Assembly: GCF_013410565.1 (NCBI RefSeq)
Contig: NZ_JACCFO010000001.1
Span: 4,464,001 to 4,528,000, forward strand
Reading direction: 5' to 3'
Length of the DNA stretch: 64,000 nt
Source of the DNA: Streptomonospora nanhaiensis
GTDB taxonomy: Bacteria; Actinomycetota; Actinomycetes; Streptosporangiales; Streptosporangiaceae
Position 1 is the stretch's first letter. Every line of letters starts with the position of its first letter. Below are positions 17,694-24,833 of this stretch, in pieces. Position numbers and translations under genes: made by a program. The notes below the pieces were generated by a model that worked only from the letters and a program-made list of their open reading frames with translations, did no database searches and was not told the DNA's origin.

Positions 17694-18971
17694 ATGCGCA
17701 GGCGGATGCTGTTCTCCACCCTGGTGGTGGCCGTGATCGCGGTGCTGCTCCTCGGGCTGCCCCTGGGCGCGCTCACCTACACCACGATCCACACCCAGAG
17801 CACGAGCCAGCTCCAGCAGGAGGCCGACATCATCGCGGCCGAGGTCGACGACGAACTGGAGGACCAGAGCACGGTCAACCTGGAGCGCCTGACCGAGGTG
17901 CATCCGGGCCGCCACATCGAGATCGAGCTGGCCCGCTCCGGCGAGGTGCTGCAGGCCGGGGGCTGGGAGTACGACCCCGGCGCCCCCGACGCGCCGCCGT
18001 CGCTGCGCGCCACGTCGACCTCGCGCGCCGGAAACGTCATCACCGTCTGGCGCGACACCCAGCGCCTCCAGGAGAGCATCCTCAACGCCTGGGCGGGGAT
18101 CGCCTCGCTGTCCCTGCTGGCCATCGGCGTGGCCGTGGGCCTGGCCATGCTCCAGGCGCGCCGGCTGACCCTGCCGCTGGTCGACCTCGCCGCCACCGCC
18201 GAGCGGCTGGGATCGGGGGTGGCCACCCCCTGGGGCCACCGCTACGGGATCTCCGAGGCCGACCGGGTCGCCGAGGTCCTCGACCGCAGCGCCGAGCGCA
18301 TCGCCGGGCTCATCGCCACGGAGCGCCACTTCGCCACCGACGCCTCCCACCAGCTGCGCACGCCGCTGACGGCGCTGTCGATGCGCCTGGAGGAGATCAT
18401 CGCCGAGGCCGACAAGCCCGAGGTCGTGCGCGAGGAGGGCGAGGCCGCGCTGGCCCAGACCGAGCGGCTGGTCGAGACCGTGGAGAGCCTGCTGGGCCGG
18501 GCGCGCAAGAGCCAGAACCCCGAGGCCAAGGTGGTGGAGCTGGACGAGGTCCTGGAGCGGTTCGTCGCCGAGTGGCGGCCCATCCTGCGCGCGGAGGGCC
18601 GCGACGTCGAACTCGCCGGCGAGCGCGGGCTGCGCGCCGCCGTCGCGCCCACCGACCTCACCCAGATCATGGCGACCCTGGTCGACAACGCCCGCAAGCA
18701 CGGCGCCGGAACGGTGACCGTGCGCACGGTCCAGGGCGGGGGGTCGGTGCGGGTGGAGGTCAGCGACGAGGGCCCGGGAATCCCCGAGGACCTGAGCGGG
18801 CGGATCTTCGAGCGCGAGGTGACGGGCGGCAACGGCACCGGGCTGGGCCTGGCCCTGGCCCGCCACATCGCGGAGTCGGAGGGGGCCCGGGTCGAGCTGA
18901 TCCAGGCCCGCCCCACGACGTTCGCGCTGTTCCTGCCGCCCGGGGGCGGCCAGACCTCCTCGCCCGTGTAG
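17694..18971 (+). CDS. membrane sensor histidine kinase
   Basis: A 425-residue kinase partner of the preceding response regulator. It has an N-terminal transmembrane helix (residues 8-28), an extracytoplasmic sensor region of about 95 residues, a second helix near 130-150, a HAMP linker, a HisKA domain with the phospho-accepting His219 in DASHQLRTPL, and an ATPase domain with N-box DNARKHG, DEGPGIP and GNGTGLGLALA. All catalytic boxes are intact. It lies 7 bp from the convergent hydrolase gene with no obvious terminator between. No signal can be inferred. Confidence 0.95.
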   Translation: MRRRMLFSTLVVAVIAVLLLGLPLGALTYTTIHTQSTSQLQQEADIIAAEVDDELEDQSTVNLERLTEVHPGRHIEIELARSGEVLQAGGWEYDPGAPDAPPSLRATSTSRAGNVITVWRDTQRLQESILNAWAGIASLSLLAIGVAVGLAMLQARRLTLPLVDLAATAERLGSGVATPWGHRYGISEADRVAEVLDRSAERIAGLIATERHFATDASHQLRTPLTALSMRLEEIIAEADKPEVVREEGEAALAQTERLVETVESLLGRARKSQNPEAKVVELDEVLERFVAEWRPILRAEGRDVELAGERGLRAAVAPTDLTQIMATLVDNARKHGAGTVTVRTVQGGGSVRVEVSDEGPGIPEDLSGRIFEREVTGGNGTGLGLALARHIAESEGARVELIQARPTTFALFLPPGGGQTSSPV

Positions 18972-18978
18972 GGGCGGC

Positions 18979-19674
18979 TCAGTACCCCCGGTCGATCCAC
19001 TCGGCCAGGTGCGGTGCCTCGCCGCCCACGGTGGTGGGGCCGCCGTGGCCGGTGCGCACCACGGTCTCGCCGGGCAGCGACAGCAGCCGCCCGCGGATGG
19101 ACTCGATGATGGTGGGGAAGTCGGAGAACGACCGGCCGGTGGCGCCCGGGCCCCCCTGGAACAGGGTGTCGCCGGTGAAGACCGTGCCCAGGTCGGGCGC
19201 GTACAGGCTCACCGCGCCGGGGCTGTGCCCGGGAGTGTGCAGTACCTGGAGGTCCACGCCCCCCGCGCTGAGGATTTCGCCGTCCAGCAGCGGGGCGTCG
19301 GGTTCGCGGTCGGGGTAGACCATCGCCCACAGTTCGGCGTCGGCGGGGTGCAGCAGGATCGGCGCGTCGGTGAGGTCGGCCAGCCGCGCGGCGGCGTTGA
19401 TGTGGTCGTTGTGCGCGTGGGTGCACACCACGGCCATCAGCTCCCGGTCGCCCAGCGCGCGGGCGATCGCCTCGTGGTCGTGGGCCGCGTCGATGACCAC
19501 CGCCGTGCGGTCGTCGCCGACGATCCACACGTTGTTGTCGACCTCCCACTCCCCGCCGTCGAGGCGGAAGGTGCCCGAGGTGACCAGGTGGTGGATGGGC
19601 GCCGCCGGGGACGGGGGCGCCTCGGGGGCCGTGTCGTCGGGGTCGGGCCGGTGTGCCGCGCTGTCGCTGTCCAT
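18979..19674 (-). CDS. metallo-beta-lactamase-fold hydrolase
   Basis: A 231-residue MBL-fold enzyme with a complete dinuclear zinc motif set: THAHNDHINA (HxHxDH), the third His in HTPGHSPG, the bridging Asp in FTGDTLF and the last His in TGHGGPT. This looks like the glyoxalase-II-like/hydroxyacylglutathione hydrolase branch. ATG 19674 has GGAGGAGG upstream. The cellular substrate, probably a thioester or ester, is not evident from the sequence. Confidence 0.9.
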   Translation of the reverse strand: MDSDSAAHRPDPDDTAPEAPPSPAAPIHHLVTSGTFRLDGGEWEVDNNVWIVGDDRTAVVIDAAHDHEAIARALGDRELMAVVCTHAHNDHINAAARLADLTDAPILLHPADAELWAMVYPDREPDAPLLDGEILSAGGVDLQVLHTPGHSPGAVSLYAPDLGTVFTGDTLFQGGPGATGRSFSDFPTIIESIRGRLLSLPGETVVRTGHGGPTTVGGEAPHLAEWIDRGY

Positions 19675-19734
19675 CGGTCGCGAAACCTCCTCCACCTCGT
19701 CCGGCGCGGGCCACCACAGTATCCAACGCGCCCG

Positions 19735-19775
19735 GGAAAAAGCGCGGGAGCGCGGCCCGCGCGGGCCGCGCTCCC
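19735..19775 (-). terminator. canonical rho-independent terminator after the dedA gene
   Basis: On the minus strand a 15-bp perfect palindrome (19746-19775) is followed a few nt later by TTTTT (AAAAA at 19737-19741 on the plus strand). It sits 30 nt after the DedA stop and separates it from the MBL gene. Confidence 0.85.
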
Positions 19776-19805
19776 GGGTGGCGGACCCGAACGCCGCGGC
19801 GCGGG

Positions 19806-20657
19806 TCAGGCGCCGTGCCGTCCGCCGTGGTCGGGCCGGTCGGCGCGGTGGGCGCGGTGCGCGCCGCCCGCCATCGGGGCCGCCCCGGGGCCGCCGGCCA
19901 TGGGGGCCGCGCCCGGGCCGCCCGAGGGGCCGGCGCCGCCCGAGGAGCCGGGACCGGGGTGGCCGTTGCGGCGGCGCAGGTAGTTGCGGCGCAGGCGGGC
20001 CACGACGAACCACAGGAACAGCAGGCCGATGATGACCAGCACCGCGTCGCTGAGCAGGCCGCTCCAGCGCTCCAGGACCGGGGCGATGGCCGGTCCGAAC
20101 GCGAAGCCCAGGCCGATCCAGATGCTGTTCCACACCGCGCTGCCGACGAAGGTGTAGGCGGTGAACTTCCAGAAGCCCATGCGCTCGATGCCGGCCGGGA
20201 TCGAGATCAGGCTGCGCACCAGCGGCACGCAGCGGCCGATGAGGACGGCGATCCCGCCCCAGCGGGCGAAGAAGCGCTCGGCCTTGTCGAAGTCCTCCAG
20301 GTCGACCAGCGGCATCTTCTCGACGACCCAGCGGGTGCGCTCGCGGCCCAGTGCCGCGCCGATGAAGTACAGCAGCCAGGCGCCGATCACCGCGCCCACC
20401 GTGGCCGACAGGATGGCCAGCCACACGTTCATCCGGCCCTCGTAGGCCAGGAAGCCCGCTCCGGGCAGCACCGCCTCGCTGGGCACGGGCGGGAACACGG
20501 TCTCGATCAGCAGCGCGAGACCCACCCCCACCTCGCCGATGGTCTCCATCAGGCTCAGGACCCAGCCGATGAAGCCCTCGTACTCATGCCCCGGAACGGC
20601 GTCGGTGGCCGGCCGCTGCGCTGCGGCGATCAGATACGGCCAAGAGGTCGATTGCAC
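19806..20657 (-). CDS. DedA-family membrane protein
   Basis: A 283-residue DedA/SNARE-associated membrane protein. The family core is present: ETVFPPVPSEAVLPGAGF, AVIGAWLLYFIGAALGRE, then FFARWGGIAVLIGRCVPLVRSL with the functional GR-x-x-P-x-x-R motif. DedA proteins are linked to phospholipid or undecaprenyl-phosphate scrambling and membrane homeostasis. The last 45 residues are a Gly/Pro/His-rich tail with the motif GAAPMAGG repeated. It starts at GTG 20657. The tail is hydrophilic and probably cytoplasmic. Confidence 0.9.
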   Translation of the reverse strand: MQSTSWPYLIAAAQRPATDAVPGHEYEGFIGWVLSLMETIGEVGVGLALLIETVFPPVPSEAVLPGAGFLAYEGRMNVWLAILSATVGAVIGAWLLYFIGAALGRERTRWVVEKMPLVDLEDFDKAERFFARWGGIAVLIGRCVPLVRSLISIPAGIERMGFWKFTAYTFVGSAVWNSIWIGLGFAFGPAIAPVLERWSGLLSDAVLVIIGLLFLWFVVARLRRNYLRRRNGHPGPGSSGGAGPSGGPGAAPMAGGPGAAPMAGGAHRAHRADRPDHGGRHGA

Positions 20658-21144
20658 GCGATATCAGCTCCGTCGGAAAAGGTGATCGAGGCAAGACAGA
20701 AGGGGGCGGAATCCGCAGACCGGGCCGGCGCGGGCGGCCGTCGCACTTCCGCGTACGGTCCGTATTCTGCCTGGTTTGCGGACGGCATGAAATACATGGC
20801 CGGTGCGCGAACGCGGGGCGGAAGCGGGAACTGCGGCGACGCGCGCCGGTGGGGCGGTCGTGAACTGCGGTTTCCTCCGGGCGGGGCCGCCTGCGGCCCC
20901 TCGCCCGGATTCCATTGTGGCCGAGGCGGTGCTCGCCGCGCACTGCGGAAGACCGCAGGTTCGCCGCCGACGCGCCCCACCCCGGCGCTGGGGCAACCCT
21001 GCGGCGCGCCCGGCGGCCCGCCGCACGGACCCGCCCGGGGCCCCGGCCGTAGGATCGGCACGCCGCGCGCATCCGCACGGCCGCCCGCGGGCCGCCGCGC
21101 CGACCCGCGGCAAGCACCCGCCTACCTGCAAGGGAGAACCAGCT
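20658..21144. other. 487-bp divergent intergenic region between dedA and purE
   Basis: No convincing coding frame on either strand. It should hold divergent promoters for dedA and purE. The only marked motif is TACGGTCCGTA (20754-20764), whose core matches the TetR operator core at 13239. The purE ribosome site AGGGAG is at 21131-21136. Confidence 0.5.
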
Positions 21145-21681
21145 GTGAGCGAGGACGCCCCCACCGTCGGGATCGTGATGGGCAGCGACTCCGACTGGCC
21201 GGTGATGGAGGACGCCGCCAAGGCGCTGGAGGTGTTCGGCATCTCCTACGAGGCCGACGTCGTCTCGGCGCACCGCATGCCGCACGAGATGATCGCCTAC
21301 GGCTCTGAAGCGGCCGAGCGGGGGATCAAGGTCATCATCGCGGGCGCGGGCGGGGCCGCCCACCTGCCGGGCATGCTCGCGGCGGTCACCCCGCTGCCGG
21401 TGATCGGCGTCCCGGTGCCGCTGCGCCACCTCGACGGCATGGACTCCCTGCTGTCCATCGTGCAGATGCCCGCGGGCGTCCCGGTGGCAACGGTCGCGGT
21501 GGGCGCCGCCCGCAACGCCGGACTGTTGGCCGCCCGCATCCTGGGCGTGGAGGACCCGGCCCTGCGCAAGCGCATGCGGGAGTTCCAGGAGGAGCTGCGC
21601 AACCAGGCCAAGGAAAAGGGCGAACGCCTCCGCCGCCAGTCCTCGCCGGGTAGCGCCTCGGCGGGCTTCGGCGCCGCGTAG
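21145..21681 (+). CDS. purE: 5-(carboxyamino)imidazole ribonucleotide mutase
   Basis: A 178-residue class I PurE that converts N5-CAIR to CAIR. The signature segments are [11 protein letters not shown] near the N-terminus, [11 protein letters not shown] with the active-site His, and [23 protein letters not shown] 21145 has AGGGAG 8 nt upstream. The C-terminal 25 residues are basic and Ser/Gly-rich. It completes the pathway step begun by PurK (14938-16095). A hairpin follows the stop. Confidence 0.97.
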   Translation: MSEDAPTVGIVMGSDSDWPVMEDAAKALEVFGISYEADVVSAHRMPHEMIAYGSEAAERGIKVIIAGAGGAAHLPGMLAAVTPLPVIGVPVPLRHLDGMDSLLSIVQMPAGVPVATVAVGAARNAGLLAARILGVEDPALRKRMREFQEELRNQAKEKGERLRRQSSPGSASAGFGAA

Positions 21682-21699
21682 ACCCCGGACAAGGGAAGA

Positions 21700-21725
21700 C
21701 CCCTCCGGCTGACCAACCGGAGGGG
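21700..21725. terminator. hairpin terminator between purE and a DUF397 gene
   Basis: A 9-bp perfect stem (CCCCTCCGG with CCGGAGGGG) with an 8-nt loop lies in the convergent gap, 18 nt after purE. The same stem occurs at 22703-22727. Confidence 0.6.
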
Positions 21726-21752
21726 ATACACGCTGGGGGAGGACTGTAAGGG

Positions 21753-21941
21753 CTACAGTTCGGCGGCCTTGACCGCCGTGAGGAACGCCGCCCACTCGCC
21801 GGCGGGCATGCTCAGGTGCCCGGCGTCGCGGTTCTTCGTGTCACGCACGGCCACCCCACGGGTGGAGGTCGCCGCTATTTCCACGCATTCGCCCTTGGCT
21901 GTGCTGTAGCTACTGGTACGCCAGCGTTCGTCCGCGATCAC
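21753..21941 (-). CDS. DUF397 protein 1
   Basis: A 62-residue DUF397 protein with the family pattern WRTSSYSTAKGECVEIA, VAVRDTKNRDAGHLSMP and a terminal EWAAFLTAVKAAEL. DUF397 proteins are small partners of XRE/DUF5753 regulators in actinomycetes (as in the WhiJ/BldB-associated sets); in some characterised pairs they antagonise the regulator. It starts at GTG 21941. It is one of four copies on this strand within 1.2 kb but is not adjacent to the XRE gene. Confidence 0.88.
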   Translation of the reverse strand: MIADERWRTSSYSTAKGECVEIAATSTRGVAVRDTKNRDAGHLSMPAGEWAAFLTAVKAAEL

Positions 21942-22002
21942 CAGGTCTCTCCTCTTTCCAGCAGCCTTAGTGATGTGGGTACTGCGTTTCCCACGAGGAG
22001 GG

Positions 22003-22194
22003 TTACAGCGCGGCGGCCTTGACCGCTAAGAGGAAGGCCGCCCACTCGGTGGCGGGCATGCTCAGGTGTCCGGTGTCGCGGTTCTGCGTGTCGCGGACAT
22101 CGGCTCCGGCGGCGTGTTCCCGGACCTCCACGCAGTTCTCTCCGGCCGAACTGTATGAGTTTTTGTGCCAGGCATCACGGTGCTCAGTTGCCAT
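22003..22194 (-). CDS. DUF397 protein 2
   Basis: A 63-residue DUF397 protein: WHKNSYSSAGENCVEV, ADVRDTQNRDTGHLSMP and EWAAFLLAVKAAAL. It is the copy most similar to DUF397 protein 1, suggesting a local duplication. ATG 22194 follows a GGAAAGGAC segment, a reasonable ribosome site. Its role is inferred to be a small regulatory partner of an XRE/DUF5753 protein. Confidence 0.88.
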   Translation of the reverse strand: MATEHRDAWHKNSYSSAGENCVEVREHAAGADVRDTQNRDTGHLSMPATEWAAFLLAVKAAAL

Positions 22195-22253
22195 GGCCTT
22201 GTCCTTTCCGTGGGTGCTTCCCCTGGTGCGAGTGCGGCGGGGAAGCGAGAAGC

Positions 22254-22448
22254 TTAGAGATCAGCGCCTTTGACGGTTCCGATGAACGCTGTCCATTCGA
22301 CGGCTGAGAAGGCCAAGTGCCCGTGTTCGCGGTGTTGGGTGTCTCGCACAGCGGCGCCACGGGCGGCCGTTGCCGTGACCTCCACGCACGACCCGCCCTT
22401 GCTGTTGCTGTAGCTGCTCTTCCTCCAGGTGCCCTGAATGACGCTCAC
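22254..22448 (-). CDS. DUF397 protein 3
   Basis: A 64-residue DUF397 protein: WRKSSYSNSKGGSCVEV, AAVRDTQHREHGHLAFS and EWTAFIGTVKGADL. GTG 22448 is preferred because GGAGGAG lies 8 nt upstream; another GTG two codons earlier is too close to that site. It differs from copies 1 and 2 in the central loop and C-terminus, so partner specificity may differ. Confidence 0.85.
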   Translation of the reverse strand: MSVIQGTWRKSSYSNSKGGSCVEVTATAARGAAVRDTQHREHGHLAFSAVEWTAFIGTVKGADL

Positions 22449-22528
22449 TGGCACGACTCCTCCGCCTTTTCGGCCAATTCTTCCGATGATGGAGGGGCAA
22501 GCACCATGGCGCGAAGGGCCGACCATCC

Positions 22529-22702
22529 TTACGGATTCGAGGGTGTGTTCCTGATGCGGGAGAGGATGCCTTCGGCGCCCTGGTCGAGCAGCGCGGACGC
22601 GGACCGCTTGCCGAGGTACATCGGGGCGCAGTGCGAGCAGTTGGAAGATTCGCCGGGGCGAGGCGGGACGAGCAGCCCCGGGGAGGGTGCGCCTTGGCGA
22701 GA
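22529..22702 (-). pseudogene. possible remnant of a small Cys-containing protein
   Basis: Between DUF397 genes 3 and 4 the minus strand keeps an open frame with good third-position GC ending at TAA 22529. It reads ...ESSNCSHCAPMYLGKR and then SASALLDQGAEGILSRIR. No credible start or ribosome site precedes it, so it may be the 3' end of a decayed gene. I do not recognise a family. Low confidence. Confidence 0.25.
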
Positions 22703-22727
22703 CCCCTCCGGCCGTCAACCGGAGGGG
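22703..22727 (-). terminator. hairpin after DUF397 protein 4
   Basis: The same 9-bp stem as at 21700 (CCCCTCCGG with CCGGAGGGG), here with a 7-nt loop, 17 nt downstream of the DUF397 protein 4 stop on the minus strand. Confidence 0.55.
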
Positions 22728-22743
22728 CAGGTGGTTGGGAGGG

Positions 22744-22923
22744 CTACAGGTCGGCGGACTTGACGGCTGTGAGGAAGGCCGCCCAGGCCTCACGCGGTAC
22801 CACCAGGTGCCCCGCCGCGCGGTTTTGCGTATCGCGCACGAGCACCGCTTCGGGTGTTTCGCTGATCTCTACGCACTCGCCCCCCGTTGATGTGCTGTAA
22901 CTACTCTTCCGCCAACTGGTCAC
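22744..22923 (-). CDS. DUF397 protein 4, coupled to the XRE regulator
   Basis: A 59-residue DUF397 protein beginning MTSWRKSSYSTSTGGECVE and ending EAWAAFLTAVKSADL. It starts at GTG 22923, inside the last codons of the XRE/DUF5753 gene (23-nt overlap), with a GGAGG ribosome site within that gene. This is the cognate small partner in the usual regulator/DUF397 pairing; tight coupling suggests fixed stoichiometry. Confidence 0.88.
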   Translation of the reverse strand: MTSWRKSSYSTSTGGECVEISETPEAVLVRDTQNRAAGHLVVPREAWAAFLTAVKSADL

Positions 22924-23710
22924 GTTTCCTCCGTATCAGGTCTGCCGACTCCGGCGGACTCAGCGCGAGCGCCCGCAAGTCCTCAAAGCCTGAGCGGTAG
23001 CGGCGCACGTCAGCTTCCTTGTGATCGACGCTGGCCGCGAAGCGGCTCTCTAGCACCAGCACCACCTCGCCACCTGGAAGGTGAAGAAGAAGGAAGCTGC
23101 CGTCCATCCCCGAATGAGGCGCATGGTACAGAGGAAGGACTTGCACGCTGACATGGGGCTTCTCTGCCATGGTGAGCAAGTGGTCGAGTTGTCCGACCAT
23201 CACGGTAGCGCCCCCCACCGTGCGCAGCAGCACCGATTCATCGAGAACGAAGCGGGCAAGCGGTGGCCCGTCTCGCCAAACGGTCTCCTGTCGCCTCTGG
23301 CGGTTACGTACTGAGTCCTCTATCCGCTCAGCGCTTGCAGTAGGCGTACCAGCGCGGAAGGCAGCACGCGCATACGCTTCGGTCTGTAGCAGTCCCGGCA
23401 CCCACGCCAACTGCCATTGCCCGATTTGCTCGGCTTGCATCAGCAGTGGATCGACCTCTGCCATCCATGGGGTGCCGGGTCGGGTACGCGCTATGAGGCT
23501 TGTCAGTTGATCGCCGGTCCCCAGAGCCTTGTCCAAAGCCTCGGCATGCTTGGGTTTGCAGTCGCGGATTCCCCGCTCCATCGCACCGATCATTCCAGCC
23601 GAAATCGGAAGCCTCTCGGCAAGTCGGTCTAGCGATAGATCACGGGCTTTGCGCATGCGTCGAATCTCGCGGCCTATCCGAAGCCATTCTTCGCGTGGTT
23701 CGTCAGCCAT
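22901..23710 (-). CDS. XRE-family regulator with DUF5753 domain
   Basis: A 269-residue regulator. The N-terminal HTH_XRE domain (about residues 10-65) contains EIRRMRKARDLSLDRLAERL and SAGMIGAMERGIRD. The remainder is a DUF5753 domain (WQLAWVPGLLQTEAYARA, RQRRQETVW, FVLDESVLLR, VSVQVLPLYHAPHSGMDGSF). WhiJ-like members regulate development or secondary metabolism in streptomycetes. It overlaps a DUF397 gene. The GC content is visibly lower than in the flanks, hinting at a different history for this island. Confidence 0.93.
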   Translation of the reverse strand: MADEPREEWLRIGREIRRMRKARDLSLDRLAERLPISAGMIGAMERGIRDCKPKHAEALDKALGTGDQLTSLIARTRPGTPWMAEVDPLLMQAEQIGQWQLAWVPGLLQTEAYARAAFRAGTPTASAERIEDSVRNRQRRQETVWRDGPPLARFVLDESVLLRTVGGATVMVGQLDHLLTMAEKPHVSVQVLPLYHAPHSGMDGSFLLLHLPGGEVVLVLESRFAASVDHKEADVRRYRSGFEDLRALALSPPESADLIRRKRDQLAEE

Positions 23711-23927
23711 GCTTGTACTTCACCACGAAACCACCACTGATCACAACAGCTATCACAACATGGCCAGCACGGATTTGCTCAGCTGTGTATTACCACTAGC
23801 CTTCACCGGCTGTGGGCCGCGATCGTAGGCATGAGCGTCACAACGCCGAACAACAATTCGGCCCTGCCGGTGATGTGAGCACCGGGCAGGGCCTTGATCC
23901 CCGACCTGAGAGAGCAGGTGGAGACCC

Positions 23928-24068
23928 GTGCTGAACCCTATACGCCCGCAATCGCCCTATACGCCGCGCCATTCCACGCGCTACCGCCCCCGCCACGCGC
24001 GGGCCGGTCGGATCCGGCCCTACCTGTGGTGGAGCCGCCCCGACGTGTGGTGGGGCAGGCGGGCATGA
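23928..24068 (+). CDS. 46-residue Arg/Trp/Pro-rich small protein upstream of the ATPase
   Basis: A small frame from GTG 23928, with GGTGGAG about 5 nt upstream, ends at a TGA that overlaps the ATPase start (ATGA at 24065). The peptide is basic and aromatic (LNPIRPQSPYTPRHSTRYR at the start, YLWWSRPDVWWGRR at the end). The ribosome site and exact overlap support translation. It may be a small partner protein or only a translational-coupling leader. No family recognised. Confidence 0.5.
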   Translation: MLNPIRPQSPYTPRHSTRYRPRHARAGRIRPYLWWSRPDVWWGRRA

Positions 24069-24469
24069 ACACCGCCATCCACTGCCGCGCCTTCGCGCGC
24101 TATGTCGACCAGGTCGCACGCGCCCGCGCGTGGCTGGAGGACACACTCGCCACGGCCGGCCACATCCCCGACGACGCCCGGGCCACCGCCGTGCTGCTGC
24201 TGTCCGAAGCCGTGACCAACGCCGTCCTCCACACCACAAGCAGGACCATCACGGTCCGCGTGGAACTCTCCCCCGGACGGCTGCGCGTGGAGGCCCAGGA
24301 CGAGGGCACCGGAGCCACCAAGCCCCACGTGGTCCAGGCCGACCCCGACGCCGAGCACGGGCGCGGACTGCGCATCATGAGCGCCTTCGCCCACGAATGG
24401 GGCTGCCTGGACCACAGCCCCGGCCTCTACTACGTCATCGCGTTCACACCCGGAAAGGCCGCCCCCTGA
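24065..24469 (+). CDS. RsbW-like ATP-binding protein (HATPase_c_2)
   Basis: A 134-residue anti-sigma-factor-type kinase domain: N-box LLLSEAVTNAVLH, the G1 box DEGTG and the G2 box GRGLRIM are intact. These stand-alone ATPases are abundant in actinomycetes, where they are often found near XRE/DUF397 pairs as in this window. ATG 24065 overlaps the stop of the small upstream frame. An in-frame extension to 23894 would overlap that gene and is not preferred. Its target protein is unknown. Confidence 0.88.
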   Translation: MNTAIHCRAFARYVDQVARARAWLEDTLATAGHIPDDARATAVLLLSEAVTNAVLHTTSRTITVRVELSPGRLRVEAQDEGTGATKPHVVQADPDAEHGRGLRIMSAFAHEWGCLDHSPGLYYVIAFTPGKAAP

Positions 24470-24502
24470 CCAGGCCGCGGACTGATCCGCGCCCGCGATC
24501 CA

Positions 24503-24539
24503 CCCCGCCCGCCTCCGTGCGAGACCCCGGCGGGCGGGG
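24503..24539 (+). terminator. hairpin after the ATPase gene
   Basis: An 11-bp perfect stem (CCCCGCCCGCC with GGCGGGCGGGG) around a 15-nt loop, 33 nt after the ATPase stop. It ends at the base before a possible GTG start (24540) for the next gene, making that start unlikely. Confidence 0.55.
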
Positions 24540-24578
24540 GTGCCCGACCCCTTGGACACCGACCCCCCGGACGGAGCC

Positions 24579-24809
24579 ATGAACACCCAGCACCCGCAGC
24601 ACGCCACGCACCCCGCGCCGCAGCCCTCGCCCCGCTTCTACACCCCCGCCGAGGTCCGCGACATCTTCCGCATCAGCCAGTCCACCGTCCGCCGGTGGAC
24701 CGACACCGGCCACATCCGCACCGCCCGGACCGTGGGCGGCCACCGCCGCCTCTACGCCGACGACGTCGACGCACTGCTCAGCGGCGGCGACACCGATGGC
24801 ACGCGGTAG
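24579..24809 (+). CDS. BldC-like MerR-type DNA-binding protein
   Basis: A 76-residue protein with a MerR-type winged helix resembling Streptomyces BldC: RFYTPAEVRDIFRISQSTV, RRWTDTGHIRTARTVGGHRR and a DVDALLSG ending. BldC-type proteins are short regulators of development that bind tandem direct repeats. I chose ATG 24579; a GTG at 24540 lies against a terminator-like stem. The GGAG before 24579 is closer than ideal, so the start is not certain. The function is inferred from the domain; whether this is the main BldC or a paralogue cannot be told. Confidence 0.85.
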   Translation: MNTQHPQHATHPAPQPSPRFYTPAEVRDIFRISQSTVRRWTDTGHIRTARTVGGHRRLYADDVDALLSGGDTDGTR

Positions 24810-24833
24810 GCCGGGTGGGCCGGGTAGGCCGGA

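Noticed and set aside
22317-22763. Plus-strand frame opposite DUF397 gene 3
   Set aside because: It runs antisense through a DUF397 gene and a terminator stem and has no homology-like motifs.
24540-24578. GTG 24540 as the start of the BldC-like gene
   Set aside because: It directly follows the last base of an 11-bp terminator-like stem that would hide its ribosome site. BldC-type proteins do not need this extension.
24806-24833. GGTAGGCCGGG-like repeats after the BldC-like gene
   Set aside because: Only two or three short imperfect copies in a 24-bp convergent gap; too little to call a functional repeat.
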